From Heloderma charlesbogerti (lineage: Eukaryota; Chordata; Lepidosauria; Squamata; Helodermatidae), in the NCBI GenBank assembly GCA_026122225.1, contig JANEZZ010001570.1, positions 6,138,501-6,202,500 of the forward strand: a stretch of DNA of 64,000 nucleotides, given 5' to 3'. The notes beneath the pieces were generated by a model, which saw only the letters and a program-made list of their open reading frames with translations, searched no databases and was not told the DNA's origin. This document shows, in pieces, positions 46,831-57,636 of this stretch (positions are counted from its first letter, which is position 1; each line of letters opens with the position of its first letter). The position numbers and the translations under genes were made by a program.

Positions 46831-48119
46831 AAGCATTTGTAGAACAGCACTGGTAGCAATTTCCTTCTGCTCCTCCATTAGATCCAAGCCTTTTACATTT
46901 TGGAAAAGGGGGAAGGAAATCTAAAATTTAATTTCAAGCTTATTTTGTCTGTTGTAGCCAGTCATCAGCATTCCAGGACTCGGCAGCCGCTCCTGCCATC
47001 TTGATGGTCATCTGGGGCATGTGGCAACTTGACAACTGCCCACCTCTTATCACTGCCTTATGGAGGCATCTGAAGTGAGGGAACTATAGAAACTCCAACC
47101 AACAATGCATTTCTTTTGTCCAGGATCCCTTTTCTGTTTCTTGCTTCCCGCTCTGTCCCAGATGGGATCTTTTATTTTTATTGGCCTGTCTTGGCTGACA
47201 CCCAGCAAAGCAGGTAATGAAGACCTAACCCTGGGTGATGAATAGGATGAGGCCCCACTGTTGTGCAACCTCACTACCCACATCAGCAGATGCCTGCTTC
47301 TGCTTCTGTGGATTGAGCTCTGTGTGGGCACAACTACACTATGGTTAAGACTAGCATATCCACCACAATACTGCAACCAAAGGGGCTTGAGACTCATGAG
47401 AGAATCTGAGATGACTGCAAGAAATCATTGTACTGTCCTCTTAGTGATTTATTTTCCTCTTGACTGTGAGATGAACAGATGTTTCATCTGGCTAGTGTCT
47501 GCTTGATTTGGAAAACAGATGATTCTGCCAAGAAACTGTATCCTCTCTGTCTTATTCAAAGGAAGGATTAAGGGATGCAAATATTGGTCCAATGAGAGAC
47601 TACATAACTCCAGGGATGTTTTGATATTGAGACCTTTAAAATTAATTGGGAGAGGAAATCTGTGCAACAATCCCTGCCCTGTTGCCCCAATACTTCCTAC
47701 CCCATTTTTCTTTTCTAGCTGCTGTTGGCGTCTACATTTCCACTCTGATCCAACTGATTCTCAATCATTTATATGAATGAGTAGCTCTGCAGTCCAATGT
47801 TTTCAATCAATTTAGAAGTCCAAGATTAATTATTTTCTGCTTCATAGGATTCTTTGAGGAAGATACAGTTTCTGGGCAGTATATTTCACCTTTGGGAAAA
47901 TAAATTATGCAAGTCAAATAAAATCCTAGCTTTTTTACGAAAGGAAAATGTCATTATAAACTACTGACGTTCCATTTTCAAGCATATTAGGATAGCATTT
48001 CAGAGCTGGAAGTTCAATAATCAGGTAGATCAGTCAGATGCATCCAGTTCAGCTAGTAATGGATGACCGCTTCCAACCCTTACAACCGTAAATGGGAACA
48101 CAGCACACACAATTCAGGA
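46831..48119. other. Intergenic, nothing recognised
   Basis: No supported features between BovB copy 5 and the foldback-rich stretch. Confidence 0.45.
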
Positions 48120-48620
48120 AATCGGACATTTACCCAGTTCTCATGTAATGGTGGCAAAACTTGGGTTAATTAACCTACAATTTGCTATCCTTACATGTGA
48201 ACAGTCCTGGATTGTTGTGATTTGCAAACTCAGCCGTGCTAACAAACCATGGTTTGTTAACCAGAACAACCCAGAAAGATAATCCATGGTTTGTTGTTGG
48301 GTTGTGAATTCTGGGTTGTTTAAACCATGGGTTGCTATTATGTGTGAACCCAGAACTATGGGTTGTTCATGGGTTGTTTTGCCAGGCTACAGAGGTGGCA
48401 GGCAAGAGTGGTAAAAAAAATAATAAAAACCAACCGCTCTACATCCCAGTGCTACAGCACCACAAAGGCATTTTGAATACAGGGAGGGTGCAGGCAAAGG
48501 AGAAGTGAAACGAACAACCCAGGGATTGAGAAAACAAACTGTGGTTTGTCCCAGTCAGACAAACCTTGGGTAGGGCAACAAACCATGGGTTAAGCATGGG
48601 TTAAATAAACCATGTGCAAC
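48120..48620. repeat. Foldback-rich region with CATGGTTTGTT repeats
   Basis: Many copies of AACAAACCATGGTTTGTT, GGGTTGTTCATGGGTTG and relatives suggest one or two decayed foldback elements related to 32163-32372. Exact ends were not resolved. Confidence 0.4.
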
Positions 48621-49413
48621 CCAAGTCAATGGGTTTCCATACAATTCATTTGAGTATTATACATCAGTATAATAGTGTATTCTTAATGGCATACAACTGG
48701 CAGGTTGGATTTTGTTTCTGGCTTTGGCATGTAATTGTAGGAGAGATGCCAGAATTCCTTTTGCCAAGGCTTAATTTAAGGAGGAGAAAAAAGAGATGGG
48801 TTTCAAGGCACAATAATCTCATACCAGGTCACCCTGCAAGGAGGAACCGTCACCATTAAGCTTCATGGCTGAATGAAGATTTCAACCTTATGTCCCTGGC
48901 CGAAGTCCAACATTTGTTTCTTTTTAAAAAATAGGTATTATTTTAACATGGTGTTTTAATTCTTTTATCCTATCTGTATTGTTCACCGCTCCAGAATCTG
49001 TCTGGATGTGCCTTGTTGTAAATAAAATAATGTTAACTCTACACCATGCTGGTTCTCATCAAGTTAGCCATATAGTATGGGTGAACATCAACAAGTTGGA
49101 CAGAAACTATGATACTCTACCTCTTGTAAACAGCAACAAAATAATTCTTATTTGATTTATTATTCATTTCCAAAATGTAGTGAATAGAGCCATAGGGCTT
49201 CTCCATACAGGGCTTATATTATGAGATCAAGATTGGTTGCTCACAGACATTTGTGTATCCTTTACATGACATAGTCAACCTTCAGGGCCCCTCCCACGGT
49301 TTATGACCTTCATCCCACCTTTGTAAAGCACGGGGAAAGTCCAATTTTTCTCTAGGAAGTGCTGAAATGCTTTACTTGCTGGATGTACTTCAGTAATGGG
49401 ACTATAACAGCAG

Positions 49414-49426
49414 CGCCATCTAGTGG
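49414..49426 (-). promoter_or_regulatory. CTCF core motif match
   Basis: The reverse complement reads CCACTAGATGGCG, matching CCASYAGRKGGCR at every position. Occupancy is unknown. Confidence 0.5.
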
Positions 49427-49959
49427 CTGTAAAATGAAACATATAGAACTTGCCAAGAAACATGTCAGCCTGCGTAAAGGAGCCAATCTTAATCCTGCAA
49501 AGAATCCAGAAGCAAAAGCCCTGGTAAGGATGTGGGATTTTAGTCTCGTGTGGTGAAGCATATCATATCTTTGCCGCAGATTCATATACTCAAATCGAGT
49601 AGCAACTGCACAGTGTCTCAGTTAGTCCAATACAATAAACCTGGCTGAGTTTCCCGACCTAGTGGAAAGAACAGTCTCATGCACATTGATGTAATCACAA
49701 CCAGCTTTTAAAAGTAATTTCATGTGTATTTAAAGCCCCTCCTCCAATTTACCTTAGTTGTATTATGAGGCTGTCTTTACATGAGGCATTTATAGCGCAC
49801 TTGTGACTGGTCATCCACGGCAGTTTGCGGGTCAGTTACGTGACGCCGTCGTCATCCAGGGGCCCACCTGTGCGATCCCTGGCAAAAAATGTAGTTAAAA
49901 AAACACACGCAGTTTAAATGAGGTATTTAAATACTATGGGGTGCACCACCATGTTTTGG

Positions 49960-49972
49960 CCACTAGATGGCA
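49960..49972 (+). promoter_or_regulatory. CTCF core motif match
   Basis: CCACTAGATGGCA matches CCASYAGRKGGCR at every position and points away from the reverse motif at 49414-49426. Occupancy is unknown. Confidence 0.5.
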
Positions 49973-50386
49973 CTGTTTTTCATTGAACGATATACAGGCT
50001 GGTGAGAACGGACGTTTGGTCACGTTTTTCATCTAATGAGCCATTCTCAGCAATCCATCGAGATGGAAGAAAATGCTCCAGGGGGCTCCAGGATTTTCCT
50101 TTAATATAGAGACATCCCAAGTGGGGCTTGCAACAAAAGTGCTACAGTGTGGAGTGCTCCTGTTCAGGGTTCCAGCCAATCAGTCATTTTCAAGATAGAA
50201 CCTAACATTCCCCTTCCCCCACAGGTTCCATCTCTCCCACAACAGTCCATCAGCATCCAATGGGCACTAAGCATGCCCAATCCCCCCCTATCATTCCCCA
50301 ATCTGTTTTGCTGTGCTGCAGATCCCAAGGTTTCTGGAGTCTGTGGATATCTCCATCTTGTGCTTGAATGGTGTGGTTTTGGCTTT

Positions 50387-50407
50387 ACACACACACACAC
50401 ACACACA
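50387..50407. repeat. (AC)n microsatellite
   Basis: An AC run followed by mixed TA/CA sequence to about 50437, just upstream of BovB copy 3. Confidence 0.9.
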
Positions 50408-50530
50408 TACATATTTATATATACACACATACACGTAATTTATTACCTGTCTATACTGCACAGCAGCTGAAATTCTCTGGACAATTCACAAAATGTAAAA
50501 TCATAAAATACAACAATATAATAAAACATA

Positions 50531-51260
50531 CCCCTTCATGGATCACTGCCTTGTTGTGGCGAAGGGGCTTGCGTAACTCAGTGAAGCCAAAACTAAGATC
50601 ATGGCATCTGGCCCCATCACTTCCTGGCATATAGAAGGGGAAGAAATGGAAGCAGTGACAGATTTTACTTTCTTGGGCTCCAAGATCACCGCAGACAGTG
50701 ACTGTAGCCATGAAATTAAAAGACGCTTGCTCCTTGGGAGGAAAGCTATGGCCAACCTAGACAGCATAGTAAGAAGCAGAGACATCACCTTGCCGACAAA
50801 GGTCCATCTAATCAAAGCTATGGTTTTCCCAGTAGTAATGTATGGCTGTGAGAGCTGGACTATAAGGAAGGCTGAGCGCCGAAGAATCGATGCTTTCGAA
50901 CTGTGGTGCTGGAGAAGACTCTTACGAGTCCCCTGGACTGCAAGGAGGTCAAATCAGTCCATCCTAAAGGAAATCAACCCTGAGTGCTCATTGGAAGGAC
51001 AGATACTGAAGCTGAAGCTCCAATATTTTGGCCACCTAATGCGAAGAGAAAACTCCCTGGAAAAGACCCTGATGCTGGGAAAGACTGAAGGCAAAAGGAG
51101 AAGGGGACGGCAGAGGATGAGATGGCTAGATAGCATCACTGATGCAATGAATATGAACTTGAGCACGCTCCGGGAGAAAGCGCAGGACAGGAAGGCCTGG
51201 CGTGCTATGGTCCATGGGGTCACGAAGAGTCAGACACGACTGAACGACTGAACAACAACA
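50531..51260 (+). mobile_element. BovB LINE copy 3, internally deleted with both ends kept
   Basis: The first about 57 bases match the 5' end of full-length copy 2 (CCCCTTCATGG to GTGAAGCC). They are joined directly to AAAACTAAGATCATGGC, the 3' 680 bases, including the C-terminal frame 50601-51251 and the AAC tail. The target-site duplication AATAAAACATA lies at 50520-50530 and 51260-51270. About 2.5 kb holding the endonuclease and RT is missing, so it cannot move without help. Any short product would be a 216-aa C-terminal fragment with no known function. Confidence 0.92.
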
Positions 51261-51270
51261 ATAAAACATA

Positions 51271-52539
51271 AGGTAGGTTTTTAAATGTTTTAAAAAACTG
51301 TATAAGGATTCACACTTGAAGAATGAGTTTGCTATTAGTATATACTAGAGCCGTGCACAAATGACCTCTCAGAATTTCTCCACCCTTTCTGTGGGTAGAG
51401 AAAGTGTGTGTGGGGGGGATCTTTCACTGAATTTCTCCAGTGGGAGGAGAAATTCTCACCAGTTTCTCACAGGTGTGGCTCACCATTGACAGGGGCTATA
51501 GCACAGCTTCTTTCTTTTTTCCTAAAGGTTTTGAGTTGGTGTGTCTGAAAGGGCCACTGCAAGCAGCAACATCATCAATTGTGTTGGCAGACAGGCCCTC
51601 ATTTTGCATCCACCGCAATGCAAAGGTGAGGGGGGGAAGTGTTGTGTCCAGCTCCAGGGAAGAGGTGGAGCTACTGCTGTGGCAGAATTTGTCCTCCAAT
51701 TTCCTGAAAGTTTTCTTCCCCCATGAAAGAGGCTTCCATTGTTCTGCCTCATTCTCAGGGTGTCCCTTCATTTATTTCTGTGGTGTTTTTGCGCTTACCT
51801 AATCAATCATTGCAAGGTGGCCAAGGGTGCTGAGTGTGTTTTCTTTCTATTACACCTCTCTCCATGGCTGTGCAGCCTCTCAGGCTGCCTGCAGTTTATG
51901 AGCGGAAAAAGCCCTAAGGGAAAAATTACCTCATTATGTCTTCCTCTGGGCTTTAACTGAAGTGTGGGAAGTGAGGCGCTACAGGTTTCTGGAGAGATGA
52001 TTGTACAATAAAGACTAGACACTCACTCATGCTTTTTTGCCAAGAAAAAAAAGCACAAGAAACCTGAATCCAAACCACGAGAATTTCTTGTAAATGTTCT
52101 TCTCCTTTGAATTTCTTTTCAAAAGCAGTTTCTTTTCCATCAAATTGAATGAGCATGGTTGAAAAGAAAGTGGGAGAAATTTTTGGCACAGCACTAGGGT
52201 ATATACTATACTATATAGGGTTGGTTGCTTAACAGACCAAATGCTGTCCTCTTGTGGTTCTTCTGGAAACCATGCAAATTGTACTAATGCTTCAACTAAA
52301 GCATTAGTATTGTTATGCGCACCCTAAGCAGTGAGAACTCCAGGGATACAATGCTACCCAGGCTTGGTTTCTTTTGGAAGAAGACTACTGGAAGTGTACT
52401 GGCATTTCATAGTATTTGCATTTATTTACAAATATGCAGGTGGTGCACAGGTGGGGCTTAACACCCGACACCCCCAAATCGTTCAGAGCTCCACTTAGCT
52501 CTTTGACCTTCAGCTTGCATGTTTCTCAGACTGATACTT
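51271..52539. other. Intergenic, nothing recognised
   Basis: Contains inverted pieces (GAGAAATTCTCACC region near 51440) but no resolved element or gene. A 120-codon open frame at 51440-51802 lacks any known motif. Confidence 0.4.
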
Positions 52540-52850
52540 TAGCAACCTTTCCCAACCTGGTGCCCTCCAGATGAACTGCAACTTCCATCATCCCCATCCA
52601 GCACAGCCAATTGGTGTGCTGAGTGTGAGGGTATGGGAGATGTAGTCTAACACAGCCTTCCCCAACCTAGTGCCCTCCCAGTGTTTTGGACTACAACTCC
52701 CAGAATTCCTGACTGTTAGCCATGCTGGCTGAGGCTGATGAGAGTTGAAGTCCAAAACATCTGGAGGGCACTAGGTTGGGGAAGGCTGGTCTAACACATC
52801 CAGAGGGCAAGAGCATCACTTTGGGGAAGGCTGTACTACAGGCTTCTTGC
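52540..52850. repeat. Two adjacent or nested foldback MITEs
   Basis: CTTTCCCAACCTGGTGCCCTC at the left and TTGGGGAAGGCTG at the right enclose a complete second copy (CCTTCCCCAACCTAGTGCCC ... GGGCACTAGGTTGGGGAAGG at about 52652-52790). The arrangement suggests one copy inserted into another. Confidence 0.6.
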
Positions 52851-52994
52851 TTGTTACCAGGCTCAGCTCAATCACAGTGTCCTCAGAGAAGGGAGAAGGA
52901 AAAAGGATATACCCCCTTCTCTGGCTGTTTCCTTAGTCTTTGTTAAAACTAATTTCCTTACAAAGGGAAGGGTCCTGGGCAAATTATCAGCTTA

Positions 52995-53131
52995 GGGTGA
53001 AATCCTATGCATGGTTAGACATTAAAAAGCCCTACAACTCTGAGCATACCTCAGTCAGTGGCTGGCCTGGGGTATATTGAGAGTTGCAGGGCTTTTGTGT
53101 GTGTGTATCTAAACAAGCATAGGATTGCACC
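52995..53131. mobile_element. Foldback MITE, CAATCCTATG family (short form)
   Basis: GGGTGAAATCCTATGCATGG at the left and AAGCATAGGATTGCACC at the right, with paired AAAGCCCTACAACTC and GAGTTGCAGGGCTTTT arms. Confidence 0.75.
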
Positions 53132-54615
53132 TTTAGTTTACTTAACATTAGAATGTTCCTAGCCAGATGATGTGTCTGCCTGGGAGTTTTCAGGCCCACC
53201 CTCTCTCTTAGAAACAGGGATCACCAAGTTGGAAAGCACGCCAAGAGATCATCCAGCTGAACCCCCAATCCCCAATAATGGAGTATGACATTTTTAGTCA
53301 AACAGCAAAAGCAAATGCCTTTTAGATTAAAGGACAGTGCTTTTTGAGGGAGAGGGAGAGAGAGTTTGTCCACTATTTTAATGCTCTTCATTACAATTTA
53401 ATTGCAGCCTACTCTTGAGGAAGCATAACCCAAGAGTTCTGGTACCTTTTTCTCCAGAAAAAAAAGCACTGATAAAGGGTATGCATTCTTTGATACTGGT
53501 TCAGCTTATGTTCCCTTATTCTGCATAAGGCAATACATGTCTGGCTGCAACATATACCAATAATTGCAGTTACTTTTTCTTTGAAGAAGCTTTAAAAAAC
53601 AAATTAGAGCTGATGATTAGGAGTGTTCAGTAAGGGGATAAATGTATTGAGTTGTAAGGACTATGATACAGTAGAGAAAGTACTGAGAGCATTTGAAATG
53701 TGCTAAAAAAATGCATTATTATTATTCTAATAAAACAATAATGATGATGATTTAAAGCACACTTTAAAAACTGGTAGGAGGAAAGGAGACAAAGAGGGAA
53801 CCTTGAGAACCAGACAGTTATTCTCACAAAGACCTGCCATGCAGCTTGAAATCGCCCTGTGGCAGCAGGAGGAGTGAATTGGTGGGCCTGGGAAGGAACT
53901 GATTTTGCATTTTGCCACTTGTGTTTTGACCAGATATGAAGGGAAGTGGAGGAAGAGAATGGCAAGGTGCCCCCCCCCAGTGTCTGCTGCCTGAGGCAGC
54001 TGCCTCACTCTGCTCATCGGTTGGGCTAGCACTGATGATGGGATACATTGCGAGAAAGCCTGCTCTGCTGAACCTGCGCCAGGGCTACAATGCTTGAATA
54101 ACAACTGGCATGGCCCTTTCTCATTGCCAGATGATCTGTGTCCCCAAAATGAATTCTGTGGCACATGGAGCTAACACCAGCTGAGATTCCAGTATCAGAA
54201 CTTTGCCTGTTGCATAATTAGTGGAGGTTTAGAGCACATCAAGATGGTCAGCTCACCTGCAATCCTGTTTGTAATGTAATATCTGAACTGGATTTGAGAT
54301 GTGTATTTTTTTTTAATTTAAAAATGATTTTTTTAAGGCTGCCTTTAAGGATGGAACCCTCTCAAGGTGGTGAGGTGTGTTAAGTGGACAAAATGAGCTT
54401 TGCCACACAAGCCTCTGAGGCATTTTAATTTTCCCTTCAGGAACATCTGACACCATTTTTTATGGTATCTCTTAAAGCGATACAATGCAGTGATGCATGT
54501 GGATGTACAAATTGTAGCCGAAACAAGAGCCTCCAGCATGTTAAATAACATCCTGAAACTCGAGTTATTCTAAAGGAACCTCCTGCTCAAGCTGTTCTGA
54601 ATCTTGCACAATACG

Positions 54616-54628
54616 TCAGCAGAGGGCA
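54616..54628 (+). promoter_or_regulatory. CTCF-like motif, one mismatch
   Basis: TCAGCAGAGGGCA differs from CCASYAGRKGGCR only at the first base. Lies in the EGFL6-TCEANC interval. Confidence 0.35.
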
Positions 54629-55052
54629 GCAGAGATTCAAAATAATATGCATACGCTGCGCTGCACTGAGGACGGCTCTGCACCAGCCTAAAAACCTGCA
54701 TTTAAATGCAGGATCACAACGACTCCTTTTTCACCCGCTTCCTTCCCCCCCCTCCCCTCCCCTCCCCGTATCTGAGTCTTCCATTATCTTTCATTGATCT
54801 CGCTCCTCTTCTTGCCCCTTTCCCTCTTTTCACGGAGGGAACATAATGGGGTAATTTGATAGCGCATTATCTGCTATCTGTTTAAAAACGGAACAAAGGG
54901 CATTTAGTGCAGGAGATGCCTCAAATGATCACGGTGTCATGTAAAGAGCCTGCAAACTTCCATGAAGGAGCCATCTTAATCGCAGGATAAAAGCTCTGTG
55001 TGAAGGAGCCTGTTGTGCGATGTAACAAATTGTGCTTGCTTACAGCTTACCC

Positions 55053-57636
55053 AATGATCTCAGTACGAATCCAAGGCAAACCATTCAACATCACAGTAAT
55101 TCAAGTCTATGCCCCAACCACTGAGGCCGAAGAAGCTGAGGTTGATCGTTTCTATGAAGACCTACAACACCTTCTAGAACTAACACCAAAAAAAGATGTC
55201 CTCTTCATCATAGGGGATTGGAATGCTAAAGTAGGAAGTCAAGAAATCACCGGGATAACAAGCAGGCATGGCCTTGGTGTACAAAATAAAGCAGGACAAA
55301 AGCTAATAGAGTTTTGCCAAGAGAACATGCTGATCATAGCAAACACTCTTTTCCAACAGCACAAGAGGCGACTCTACACATGGACGTCACCAGATGGTCA
55401 ATATCGAAATCAGATTGATTATGTCCTTTGCAGCCAAAGATGGAGAAGCTCCATACAGTCAGTCAAAACAAGACCTGGAGCTGACTGTGGCTCAGATCAT
55501 GAGCTGCTTCTTGCAAAATTTCAGCTTAAATTGAAGAACGTCGGGAAAACCACTAACCCGTTCAGGTATGACCTAAATCATATCCCTGATGAATATACAG
55601 TGGAGGTGAGGAATAGATTTCAGGGATTAGACCTGATAGACAGAGTGCCTGAGGAACTATGGACGGAGGTCCGTAACATTGTTCAGGAGGCAGCAACGAA
55701 ATCCATCCCAAAGAAAAAGAAATGCAAGAAAGCAAAGTGGCTGTCTGATGAGGCTTTACAAGTAGCTCACGAAAGAAGGGAATCGAAAAGCAAGGGAGAA
55801 AGGGGAAGATATACCCAACTGAATGCAGAGTTCCAGAGAATAGCAAGGAGAGACAAGAAGGCCTTCTTAAATGAACAATGCCAAGAAATTGAGGAAAACA
55901 ACAGAATGGGAAAGACTAGAGATCTCTTCAAGAAAATTGGAGATCTCAAGGGAACGTTTTGTGCCAAGACGGGCATGATAAAGGACAAAGAAGGCAGGGA
56001 CCTAACAGAAGCAGATGAGATTAAGAAGAGGTGGCAAGAATACACAGAAGAACTATACAGGAAAGATCTGAATGTCCCTGATAGCCATGATAGCGCGGTC
56101 ACTGAACTTGAGCCAGACATCCTAGAGAGTGAAGTCAAGTGGGCCTTAGGAAGCATTAGTAACAACAAAGCTAGCGGAGATGACAGTATTCCAGCCGAGC
56201 TATTTAAAATCCTAAAAGATGATGCTGTTAAAGTGCTGCATTCAATATGCCACCAAATCTGGAACACTCAACAGTGGCCACAAGACTGGAAAAGGTCAGT
56301 TTACATTCCAGTTCCAAAGAAGGGCAACGCCAAAGAGTGTTCAAACTACCGCACAATTGCGCTCATTTCACATGCCAGCAAGGTGATGCTCAAAATCCTA
56401 CAAGCTAGGCTTCAGCAGTATGCGAACCGAGAACTACCGGAAGTACAAGCTGGGTTTCGAAGAGGCAGAGGAACTAGAGATCAAATCGCCAACATTTGCT
56501 GCATCATGGAGAAAGCAAGAGAATTCCAGAAAAACGTCTATTTCTGCTTCATTGACTACGCTAAAGCCTTTGATTGTGTGGATCACAACAAACTGTGGCA
56601 AATTCTTAAAGTGATAGGAGTACCAGACCACCTTACCTGTCTCCTGAGAAACCTGTACGAGGGTCAAGAAGCAACAGTAAGAACCAGACATGGAACAACC
56701 GATTGGTTCAAAATTGGGAAAGGAGTACGACAAGGCTGCATATTGTCACCCTGCTTATTTAACTTATATGCAGAGTACATCATGAGAAATGCCGGGTTGG
56801 ATGAATCAGAGGTCGGAATTAAGATTGCTGGGAGAATTATCAACAACCTCCGATATGCAGACGATACCACCCTAATGGCAGAAAGCGAAGAGGATCTAAA
56901 GAGCCTCTTGTTGAGGGTGAAAGAGGAGAGTGCAAAAGCTGGTTTGAAACTCAACATTAAAAAAACTAAGATCATGGCATCTGGCCCCATCACTTCCTGG
57001 CATATAGAAGGGGAAGAAATGGAAGCAGTGACAGATTTTACTTTCTTGGGCTCCAAGATCACCGCAGACAGTGACTGTAGCCATGAAATTAAAAGATGCT
57101 TGCTCCTTGGGAGGAAAGCTATGGCCAACCTAGACAGCATAGTAAGAAGCAGAGACATCACCTTGCTGACAAAGGTCCGTCTAATCAAAGCTATGGTTTT
57201 CCCAGTAGTAATGTATGGCTGTGAGAGCTGGACTATAAGGAAGGCTGAGCGCCGAAGAATTGATGCTTTCAAACTGTGGTGCTGGAGAAGACTCTTACGA
57301 GTCCCCTGGACTGCAAGGAGGTCAAATCAGTCCATCCTAAAGGAAATCAACCCTGAGTGCTCATTGGAAGGACAGATAATGAAGCTGAAGCTCCAATATT
57401 TTGGCCACCTAATGCGAAGAGAAAACTCTCTGGAAAAGACCCTGATGCTGGGAAAGACTGAAGGCAAAAGGAGAAGGGGACGGCAGAGGATGAGATGGCT
57501 AGATAGCATCACGGATGCAATGAATATGAACTTGAGCACGCTCCGGGAGAGAGCGCAGGACAGGAAGGCCTGATGTGCTATGGTCCATGGGGTCACGAAG
57601 AGTCGGACACGACTGAACGACTGAACAACAACAACA
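55053..57636 (+). mobile_element. BovB LINE copy 4, 5'-truncated, 2.6 kb
   Basis: The element starts within the endonuclease ([12 protein letters not shown]) and runs to the AAC tail. It is flanked by the 11-bp duplication ACAGCTTACCC (55042-55052 and 57637-57647, the second overlapping the tail). 5' truncation is the usual outcome of target-primed reverse transcription. It lies about 3 kb upstream of the TCEANC promoter region. Confidence 0.94.
55054..57573 (+). CDS. BovB reverse transcriptase ORF, open but lacking N-terminus
   Basis: An uninterrupted 839-codon frame from ATG 55054 to TGA 57571-57573. It lacks roughly the first 200 residues, including the endonuclease TWNVRSM and SELKWTG motifs. 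GDWNAK and SDHELL are kept, as are RT motifs [22 protein letters not shown] and RYADDTTLM. The stop replaces the Trp of [10 protein letters not shown], removing the last 20 residues seen in copy 1. No promoter of its own is expected because the 5' end is missing. Confidence 0.8.
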   Translation: MISVRIQGKPFNITVIQVYAPTTEAEEAEVDRFYEDLQHLLELTPKKDVLFIIGDWNAKVGSQEITGITSRHGLGVQNKAGQKLIEFCQENMLIIANTLFQQHKRRLYTWTSPDGQYRNQIDYVLCSQRWRSSIQSVKTRPGADCGSDHELLLAKFQLKLKNVGKTTNPFRYDLNHIPDEYTVEVRNRFQGLDLIDRVPEELWTEVRNIVQEAATKSIPKKKKCKKAKWLSDEALQVAHERRESKSKGERGRYTQLNAEFQRIARRDKKAFLNEQCQEIEENNRMGKTRDLFKKIGDLKGTFCAKTGMIKDKEGRDLTEADEIKKRWQEYTEELYRKDLNVPDSHDSAVTELEPDILESEVKWALGSISNNKASGDDSIPAELFKILKDDAVKVLHSICHQIWNTQQWPQDWKRSVYIPVPKKGNAKECSNYRTIALISHASKVMLKILQARLQQYANRELPEVQAGFRRGRGTRDQIANICCIMEKAREFQKNVYFCFIDYAKAFDCVDHNKLWQILKVIGVPDHLTCLLRNLYEGQEATVRTRHGTTDWFKIGKGVRQGCILSPCLFNLYAEYIMRNAGLDESEVGIKIAGRIINNLRYADDTTLMAESEEDLKSLLLRVKEESAKAGLKLNIKKTKIMASGPITSWHIEGEEMEAVTDFTFLGSKITADSDCSHEIKRCLLLGRKAMANLDSIVRSRDITLLTKVRLIKAMVFPVVMYGCESWTIRKAERRRIDAFKLWCWRRLLRVPWTARRSNQSILKEINPECSLEGQIMKLKLQYFGHLMRRENSLEKTLMLGKTEGKRRRGRQRMRWLDSITDAMNMNLSTLRERAQDRKA

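Larger units (their letters stand above)
49411..49975. repeat. Stretch bounded by inverted CTCF-like motifs
   Basis: CAGCGCCATCTAGTGGC at 49411-49427 and GGCCACTAGATGGCACTG at 49959-49976 are inverted repeats about 550 bases apart. They could be ends of an old DNA element. Each contains an exact match to the CTCF core CCASYAGRKGGCR. Confidence 0.5.

Noticed and set aside
51440..51802. A 120-codon open frame as a possible gene
   Set aside because: No recognisable motif, no splice context, no family resemblance; likely chance.
55000..55053. A host-BovB fusion frame starting upstream of copy 4
   Set aside because: The upstream frame begins with GTG, not ATG; the first ATG is the element's own at 55054, so a fusion start is unsupported.
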